From NCBI RefSeq assembly GCF_002775205.1, contig NC_036446.1:18662565-18726564 (forward strand): DNA of 64,000 nucleotides, given 5' to 3'. Both the position numbers and the translations under genes were made by a program. Positions 58,401 through 64,000 of the stretch are shown piece by piece. Within the stretch, counting starts at the first letter, position 1. The number at the start of each line of letters is the position of its first letter. The DNA is from Xiphophorus maculatus. Taxonomy: Eukaryota > Chordata > Actinopteri > Cyprinodontiformes > Poeciliidae. Under the pieces are notes generated by a model. The model was not told the DNA's origin. It saw only the letters and a list, made by a program, of their open reading frames with translations, and did no database searches.

Positions 58401-59854
58401 GTATATCAGCTCCACAATGACCAGCTGCAGGATGTCACCGAAAGTATGAACCTGATCGATACATGTGCTGAGGTAATCCAGAGCTCGATCCTGCAGGAAC
58501 AGATGATGTTGCTTACGTCTGCATAAACATCACAGCCTGCTACAAACAGACTATATGCTGAAATGCAACAAACCTGATCTGCATGAATCAGCATCATGAA
58601 GGCATTTCTCTTACAGCTGGCATCTTTTTCATTGACAAGAAAATCATGGATCAACTCTGGAGCATCTGGGATGAGATGTTCAAAGTTCCTAAAAATATAT
58701 AAAGTAGCTCATTACTCACAAAAAAATGACAAACTGCATAATGTGGATGGGTAAGAAGATATTCCCCTGTTGGTACCTATAGATGGTATAAATGGCCAGG
58801 ACAGCATTTCGGCGGACGTAGCTGTGGCGGTGCTCCAGGCAAGCCCGGATAGCCGGCATCAGAGGCTCAAGTAGCTCAGATTCCTTCAGCTTGCACAGGA
58901 AACGGAGAGTAGAGCCACGGATGAACTCATTGGGATGCTGCAGGTCCTGAAATTAAAAGAAACATTTGCAATAACTAAATGTGCAGAGAACAAAAGCAAA
59001 CTGTTCTTAGAACATTGTAAAAAAAATATAAGAATTTTTTCAACTCAAATGTTAATTTTAACTAATAAAATATAAATATATTTCCCAAAGCTACAACTGA
59101 TGCAGTATCTTAAAATTCTTGTTTTTTTTTAAGACAAATTTAAACAAGGAACAGTTTATGAATTTTATAAGTCACAAAAATGACAAACTACTAAAATCTG
59201 GATATTATCTGACTGAATCTTTACATATTTTTCTGTTTCTTTGAAGTATTGAGATCCCAGTTAGCTCACCTTCCTGTAGGCATCACAGACCAGGATCATC
59301 TCCTGCAGCAGTTTGCCATCTGGAGTTGTTTTGGGAACAATCTCCCAGAAAACCAGCAGAAGCTTTTTTATGGTGTGGTCTTGAAGTGGCAGCACGAAGC
59401 GAATAATGGTCATCAGAAGTCCTGGCAATTTCTCGCCATTTAGGATCATGATGATGACCTTCTTCAGGGCTTCAGTTTTTGCTTTGATCTCGCCCTTTTC
59501 TGAAGAGAAATTGTGTTCATATTAAACTCTATCAACTACTAAAAGAGAAATAAATACATAGGTTTATATGTCTGTATTTTTACTACAAGTAAATTAGAAT
59601 GTAAGGAATGTTAAGATTACTGTGGTACAAAAATATGTCTTTTGCATTCCTTGTTCTTGTGCATGATTTTATACTACTATCATGTTTGAAACAAAGTTTC
59701 ATTTCATTTCATCTATGAACCACAGCAAAAGTTAGGGAACTGGAGGTCATATTAAGATCTTACCTAGATCTGTTTTTAAGCTGACTTCAGAAGGGGGCTC
59801 CGAGTCAGAGGCAACATTTATCAGAGTGTAACAAACATTTTCTGCAGCTGTCAT
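52426..59854 (-). CDS. copb1: copb1 gene: coatomer subunit beta (beta-COP), 21 coding exons
   Basis: Core subunit of the COPI coat, which forms with Arf1 on Golgi membranes for retrograde Golgi-to-ER and intra-Golgi transport (family knowledge). The 21 coding exons sum to 2862 nt, or 953 residues plus TGA, equal to the human length I recall. All junctions are GT-AG with consistent phases. The order of parts by family comparison is: N-terminal adaptin-like HEAT solenoid (about 20-490); a charged linker (about 490-540); the coatomer beta C-terminal region (about 660-810); and the appendage platform (about 810-953) with the AEFEWENK and [16 protein letters not shown] blocks. There is no frameshift or stop. 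An untranslated first exon precedes it (donor at 62477). rras2 follows on the same strand about 1.6 kb beyond its poly(A) site. COPB2, COPG and AP subunits are excluded by near-identity to COPB1 along the whole length. Confidence 0.97.
52727..52882 (-). CDS. copb1: copb1 exon 21
   Basis: Encodes residues 883-934 ([20 protein letters not shown]... [10 protein letters not shown]) of the appendage. Acceptor AATCAG, donor GTGGGT, phase 0. Confidence 0.97.
53095..53184 (-). CDS. copb1: copb1 exon 20
   Basis: Encodes residues 853-882 ([20 protein letters not shown]... CLTPEK). Acceptor TTGTAG, donor GTGAGT, phase 0. Confidence 0.97.
53307..53452 (-). CDS. copb1: copb1 exon 19 (appendage platform start)
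   Basis: Completes Val804 and runs to Lys852 ([20 protein letters not shown]... [15 protein letters not shown]). Acceptor CCGCAG, donor GTAAAC, phase 0. Confidence 0.97.
53527..53646 (-). CDS. copb1: copb1 exon 18
   Basis: Completes Gly764 and runs to residue 803 plus one base of Val804 ([20 protein letters not shown]...). Acceptor CCTCAG, donor GTAAGA, phase 1. Confidence 0.97.
53744..53888 (-). CDS. copb1: copb1 exon 17
   Basis: Encodes residues 716-763 plus one base of Gly764 ([20 protein letters not shown]...). Acceptor AACTAG, donor GTTTGT, phase 1. Confidence 0.97.
54195..54374 (-). CDS. copb1: copb1 exon 16
   Basis: Encodes residues 656-715 ([20 protein letters not shown]... [19 protein letters not shown]), the start of the coatomer beta C-terminal region. 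Acceptor TCACAG, donor GTAAGC, phase 0. Confidence 0.97.
54375..55323 (-). other. copb1: copb1 intron 15
   Basis: 949 bp GT-AG intron, AT-rich; no repeat or nested gene recognised. Confidence 0.85.
55324..55551 (-). CDS. copb1: copb1 exon 15
   Basis: Encodes residues 580-655 ([20 protein letters not shown]... [14 protein letters not shown]... LEEEKLSQK). Acceptor CTTCAG, donor GTAATG, phase 0. Confidence 0.97.
55651..55771 (-). CDS. copb1: copb1 exon 14
   Basis: Completes Arg539 and runs to Asn579 ([20 protein letters not shown]...). Acceptor TTCCAG, donor GTAAGT, phase 0. Confidence 0.97.
55877..56037 (-). CDS. copb1: copb1 exon 13 (charged linker)
   Basis: Encodes residues 486-538 plus two bases of Arg539. 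Lys/Glu-rich sequence ([14 protein letters not shown]), then KLVTEMGTY and [11 protein letters not shown]: the less conserved linker between solenoid and C-terminal half. Acceptor GACAG, donor GTAAAA, phase 2. Confidence 0.96.
56140..56236 (-). CDS. copb1: copb1 exon 12
   Basis: Completes Lys453 and runs to Glu485 ([20 protein letters not shown]...). Acceptor TCCCAG. The donor GTGTGT lies in a short GT repeat, phase 0. Confidence 0.97.
56480..56990 (-). pseudogene. Tc1-like transposase relic in copb1 intron 11
   Basis: Antisense text of a common Tc1-like transposase runs through copb1 intron 11. Near 56524 it reads ACCAACACCAGCAGGTACAT, near 56558 CATCAGTGGCTGTGGAAACT followed by TCACAGTGGTCC, and near 56800 TTTTCAACTTTCCATTATTA. 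The middle is shortened and frames are broken. It is in the same orientation as copb1 and does not touch an exon. Confidence 0.65.
57172..57317 (-). CDS. copb1: copb1 exon 11
   Basis: Encodes residues 405-452 plus two bases of Lys453 ([20 protein letters not shown]...). Acceptor TCCCAG, donor GTAAGC, phase 2. The next intron (56237-57171) carries a Tc1-like relic. Confidence 0.97.
57439..57585 (-). CDS. copb1: copb1 exon 10
   Basis: Encodes residues 356-404 ([20 protein letters not shown]... to MAANVIPV). Acceptor TTCTAG, donor GTGAGT, phase 0. Confidence 0.97.
57700..57807 (-). CDS. copb1: copb1 exon 9
   Basis: Encodes residues 320-355 ([20 protein letters not shown]... to SSRNVEE). Acceptor ATCCAG. 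The donor is GTCGGT, weaker than the others in this gene (C at +3), but the protein alignment fixes the junction after GAG, phase 0. Confidence 0.96.
57939..58058 (-). CDS. copb1: copb1 exon 8
   Basis: Encodes residues 280-319 ([20 protein letters not shown]...). Acceptor CCCCAG, donor GTAGGT after CAA, phase 0. Confidence 0.97.
58153..58290 (-). CDS. copb1: copb1 exon 7
   Basis: Encodes residues 234-279 ([18 protein letters not shown]... to SAPTAIK). Acceptor TGTTAG, donor GTACGT, phase 0. Confidence 0.97.
58398..58490 (-). CDS. copb1: copb1 exon 6
   Basis: Encodes residues 203-233 ([19 protein letters not shown]...). Acceptor TGCAG, donor GTAGGA, phase 0. Confidence 0.97.
58574..58688 (-). 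CDS. copb1: copb1 exon 5
   Basis: Completes Arg164 and runs to Gln202 ([20 protein letters not shown], then [18 protein letters not shown]). Acceptor TTTTAG, donor GTTTGT, phase 0. Confidence 0.97.
58777..58946 (-). CDS. copb1: copb1 exon 4
   Basis: Encodes residues 108-163 plus two bases of Arg164, including [17 protein letters not shown] and the [16 protein letters not shown] repeat. Acceptor TTTCAG, donor GTACCA, phase 2. Confidence 0.97.
59270..59499 (-). CDS. copb1: copb1 exon 3
   Basis: Encodes residues 31-107, the first HEAT-like helices (blocks [18 protein letters not shown] and [18 protein letters not shown]). Acceptor CTTCAG, donor GTGAGC, phase 0. Confidence 0.97.
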
Positions 59855-59917
59855 TTTGCTGCTGGGTTTGTAGAGTTTTTAGAAGAAACCCAGTGGAAAA
59901 AGCTGTCTTGTAGATAC
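59764..59917 (-). CDS. copb1: copb1 exon 2: 5' UTR end and coding start
   Basis: The first 63 nt (59917-59855) are untranslated; the ATG is at 59854-59852. Encodes residues 1-30 ([14 protein letters not shown]...) plus one base of codon 31. Acceptor is ATATAG behind a long T tract; donor is GTAAGA, phase 1. The ATG context is CAAA, favourable at -3. Confidence 0.95.
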
Positions 59918-62477
59918 CTATATGAACCAGAAAAAAAAAAAAAGGTCAGCAAAGGGCAGAGAAAATGCCAGTGCCAATGATCTAAATATTGCAAAAGAAA
60001 GCATCAACATTAACCGATCAAAGTCTGAACAAGGAAATAAAACAAATACAAAAGGTTGATAATTAAACAGAGTGAAGCACTGTGTAGTCTTACGCAGCAG
60101 CAGCTTGGAAATGTAAGGAATGGAAAAATCAATAATGTGAAGAACTATTAATTCAGTGGCAATGGAATTAACACAAAATACATTCCCACAACCACATTCT
60201 TGGAATTATACATGGTTCCTGTGAAAGATTACATATTATACAGCTAACATTTCAAAGAATCATTTATAGTTAAAGAGTAACCCTTTTTCTAGATATTTTT
60301 ATTCTCTTTAAGAGTTTGTGTTAAATTTCAAGAAACGAAAATAAAAACATTCCAGTGAAAAGGGCTGTCAAACTGAAAAAATAAAAATCAAACCAACAGC
60401 ACAGCTCTATTCCCGGGTTGGGTATAGAAATATATTTGCATATACACATACATCTAAAAGTATGAAAAGCATTAGATCTAAATTTAACAATAAATATATA
60501 TTTTTATTAAGTTTCCTTTTTAAGCTTAGTAGTGTTACTTTGTTGTGCATCTATTTAAGGTCTGGTCCTGATTATGCTGTTAGGTTGTTTAGGAGGCACT
60601 GGGTTGCTGCTAAGGCTAACTTAACTCTTATAATCAGTGATTTATTCACTATAGAGCAGAAAAAATGTATTAGAAATTTTTTTTATCTAATAACTTTTAA
60701 ACAACAACCAATATGAAATTGAACAGCATAATTAAAAATCTGAATTTAATCAGATTTTTGGTTTGTAATACCAAAACATTCACAAGCCTACAAGACATCT
60801 GAGGTCAAACTTGGATATCCTTCTAAAGAAGAATTTGTTTGAGTTTTTGTACTTAGAACAATGAGAGTTTCCTTTATCTGAGATTGCTTATGTGATCCCA
60901 AACTTTCCTATCTGACAGGTCAACTTGACCTTGGCCCAGATGCTGCACCAAGCATCAAACTACAATCTACTACTAACCTGTAAGCTGCTTAAAATAAGGA
61001 CCTTAGTTTAAAAATGTAATCTAAAATACAAGTTTGAAGTGCATTACTTTTACTTAAGCTTTGGTAACTGTTGCTTCATATGATGCTTCTGTGTTGAAAA
61101 CGGATCAGTGAATGTTAAAGATGAATGGATACTCGTCTAGTTTATCCAAGGCAACTTCTAGTAGTAACTCTGGAGAACCACACACATATAAAATCATAAA
61201 CTGCCTTTTGTGACATGCAGCTAAGGGTTTTTAAAGTGATGAAAAAAACAGAGCCAGTAACTGTGTTACCAAAGTTTTTAGATGTGAGTTTTGAAGTATT
61301 GCATTAGAAGCAGTTGATGGAGACAGCAGAATAATAATTAAAAGGGGGGGGGGAAGTGTTTTATGCTTGCTTGAGGAGGTTTAGGTATTTCCAAAAAAGG
61401 TTAATGCACAAAAGGGAAGATGGTTGATTTGCTGCAAATCATCAGATGGAAACACGCCTAATTCAGATATTCCTTTTTGTTTTCCTCTTTTAATACAAAA
61501 GTTTCTTAAAATTTGCATGACAATGGGATGGATACATAGCTGTGTGCATTACAGCTTATAGCTTTAGTTGACCAAACTTAGGTCACCAACATATGACACA
61601 TATTTTGCAAAAAGGTTTATAAATTCTTGAAACTTTATTTTTAACGGTACAATCATAATATTTAACATAAACTTCTCCTTTAAGTACCTGCGGAATAACT
61701 GGACATGGCACTGGTACCAGGACCACTGTAAGGTGACTCAGGTGCCACATAGACAAGCTATGTGGTCAGTTAATTAAAATTTCCATTGATTTAGGATGTG
61801 TCTATATATTACACTAAGGCTGATATTAAAACAGTACTAGATGGAATATCTCAACTAATCTCAGTGTATATACTAATGTTTTAATTGCTTTACTTTTTTT
61901 TTATATGCATCTGTACCAATACGTTTTGCTACCGTCTTACACATGTCCAGTTGGCCGGGAGTTGTGCATTAAAGATCGATAGCACCACGGATTCTGGCAC
62001 AATTTCATTAAATTGTCTTTAATTTTTCATAAACAATAATTTTACAGTTGCTCTGATAACAATATAAGGCGGTGCAAACCAGCTAAGCAGCTGCTAGCTA
62101 AAGCAGCTAAAGTTACACAAGTGCGATTTGCCGTCTTTGCGACAAATAAGAGTTGTTTGCGTCAAAAACAAACAGCTGGGTGAGGGGAAATGCTGACAAA
62201 CAACCTTAAACTATCTAGTTAGCTAGTTACACAGCTAACAGAGCTTTGGTATTATACGAAATACACGAATCCGTAACCACTGTTAGCTAGCAGTAGCTTA
62301 GCTGCCGTCCAGGTTTGTAATGAAATGGAGGACGGTAACATTAGCTTGCTGTCTTATATGTTAAGATATGCAAAACAAACAATATCACGCATGTTTATGA
62401 AATATAAGCTGTGTGACAGCTATAACATATATCTAGTTATTAAAGGTGGCTATCAATATCAAACTTTAGTTATTTAC
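59918..62477 (-). other. copb1: copb1 intron 1 (5' UTR intron)
   Basis: 2560 bp between the proposed non-coding exon 1 and exon 2. The acceptor side has a 15-T tract before CTGGTTCATATAG. No repeat family named; a short poly(G) run of about 9 lies near 61345-61353. Confidence 0.6.
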
Positions 62478-62600
62478 CTGTGTAATAGCCCGAAGAGCCC
62501 CCAGTGGTGAGCTGTCTATAGGCTCTGCTTCTTCCTTCTGACGTGGAAGACAGCTTCCTGAGCCACATCACTGCTACCGTGCCCCGGAAGGCTCAAACGC
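62478..62600 (-). other. copb1: copb1 non-coding exon 1 (5' end approximate)
   Basis: A 5' UTR exon is needed because exon 2 starts with a clear acceptor 63 nt before the ATG. A good donor, CAG followed by GTAAAT, lies at 62478/62477, downstream of a CpG-containing block with an ETS-like CTTCCGG motif. The 5' limit is a guess. Confidence 0.6.
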
Positions 62601-62640
62601 GCAAGGAAAATCTAACTAAAATTTTAAATAGCTGAATTTA
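62560..62640 (-). promoter_or_regulatory. copb1: copb1 core promoter candidate with ETS-like site
   Basis: A small CpG-containing island in AT-rich DNA. On the gene strand it has CTTCCGGGGC (62591-62582), an ETS/GABP-type site usual in housekeeping promoters, and GCGCG about 10-15 bp further upstream. No TATA box is seen. The start site is not determinable by eye. Confidence 0.45.
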
Positions 62641-64000
62641 AAAAATATATCAGAAGGTTGCACTTCATTTTTAACTTTTCCGTTCTTCTATTCTCTGAAT
62701 GAATATTGCAACATCTAAAAGGGAAATAAATAGACAGAACAAAGGAAGAAAAATTTGACTATTTCATTCAATGCTTCTGTTGTGACAGAAGTCACAACAG
62801 AAGTAATCTTAAGACACTTAAAGATCGAAGTAGAACCAGTTAAATTTTTACTATGCTTAGTTCAGCCAAAATCAATTCATTTTATTCAAATGCATTAAAG
62901 AATACAAAAGTAATAGAAATACAACACTTAGAATAAAAATAAAATTGTACAGAGATACAGAAAAGTAAAAATAAATGTTAAGTTGCAACACACTGAACAA
63001 AAATCTCAACTCATGAATCAATGTAGAAATAAATATCACAGTTTTTGTATGTTACAAGAATTGCCTGTTTTAGAACACTGGTGTTAACATACACTGGTCA
63101 ACTGTACAAGATTGCTTATGCTGTTTTAATCTTCCTTTTTATTTACTCTGAAAATATTATCTTACTGAAACAGCTCACAGGATGCACAAAGCTGAAATAT
63201 GACACTTTAATTGGACCAATGGGATAAACAGAATAGTTTTTCACCATAAGGCAAAACATAAATTGCTATAACCTTGTAATTTCAATTTCCAGAATTGTTT
63301 TATTTTCATTACAACAGATTAAAGTAGTTTGTAGCATCCTCTAGTGGAAACTAACCTTAGTGCCACAGTAGATGCAAAAAAATATGTGAATATATCTACC
63401 TGCATGTTTCTCCCGTGTGGACAGAGATAGAAAGCATACTATTAGTTGCTGTGCTCTAGCTGCTAAGATTGTACTCATTCAAAAGTTTGAGTTCTTTGTT
63501 ACATAAAAGGCTTCCACAAAACAGGACCAGGGTCAGATGTTACAGTGAAAAACAGTATTTTAACCAAATTTTAATTGTACTTCATTGCTTAAAGTTATTG
63601 CACTGTAACTGCTTAAATAAAGGTTATTAAAAAAATAACAGTTAAAAATCCTACATGAACTACTTCAAAATGTTTGCCATTTCCTCACAAGATCACAGTG
63701 TCTGTAATATTCCAGTGATTCTCAGACTTGGCATTAAAACTCTGTTATAGAAAATGTCAGAAAATAGAACACATTATTAATGCATGATTAAAATACACAC
63801 AAACAAGCTGCGAGTTTCTTACTTGTTTCAAAGCATCAACCAGTTGTGGTAATTTCCAAATAAGCAATCACACCCACAACCCCATAAACCCTTACCAAAT
63901 TTCTTTGTATTCATGGTAAAGGTTGTTAGTGTGTCTTGTATTGATTTGTTTTAGATTCACAGTTTCATCCAATGAACCGGCACATGTAAAAACCCTCTGG
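62641..64000. other. Upstream flank of copb1, no gene seen
   Basis: AT-rich and without coding exons. AATAAA occurs on the minus strand at 62886-62881 and on the plus strand near 63614. The first could be the 3' end of a minus-strand gene beyond the window (in human, PSMA1 follows on that side), but no exon of it is visible. Confidence 0.45.

Noticed and set aside
62860..64000. 3' UTR of a psma1-like neighbour
   Set aside because: Expected from human gene order, and a minus-strand AATAAA exists at 62886-62881, but no coding exon is visible to support it.

Overview
This window is nuclear DNA from a ray-finned fish, very probably a percomorph teleost. The evidence is compact spliced genes with GT-AG introns, AT-rich spacers, Tc1-like and hAT-like transposon relics, a tRNA-derived SINE ending in an ATGG tail, and long simple repeats. 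The SINE type suggests a cyprinodontiform-like lineage, but that is weak. There are no bacterial features, no CRISPR array and no operon.

Two protein-coding genes are certain, both on the minus strand and head-to-tail. (1) rras2 (R-Ras2/TC21, a small GTPase) has six coding exons between 50371 and 17471, with a 27.6-kb first intron. The exons join in frame to 202 residues with every Ras motif intact. (2) copb1 (beta-COP, coatomer subunit beta) has 21 coding exons between 59854 and 52426, plus a probable non-coding first exon ending at 62478. The exons join in frame to 953 residues, which is the length I recall for the human protein. RRAS2 and COPB1 are also neighbours in the same relative orientation in human, so this is an old vertebrate gene pair. 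They act in different processes (Ras signalling at membranes; COPI vesicle coating at the Golgi), and nothing here suggests a shared function.

Layout. 1-16900 is intergenic DNA downstream of rras2: one SINE with a perfect 13-bp target duplication, Tc1-like relics, a GATA microsatellite, paired palindromes and a 23-G tract. 17471-22711 holds rras2 exons 6 to 2. 22712-50269 is rras2 intron 1, with several Tc1-like relics, a 2-kb hAT-like element with a near-perfect 8-bp target duplication, and no nested gene that I can support. 50270-50650 is rras2 exon 1 and its CpG-rich 5' region. 50660-52240 is the short intergenic gap. 52240-62600 is copb1. 62600-64000 is upstream of copb1 and shows no gene.

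I found no new multi-gene system. The observations most worth checking are: an upstream reading frame crossing copb1 intron 1 and overlapping its start codon; the composite hAT-like element; the fresh SINE insertion; a two-state palindrome pair; an exact 46-bp dispersed duplication; and a changed CAAX box in rras2. Repeat-family calls rest on recognised sequence patterns only, because no database search was possible.
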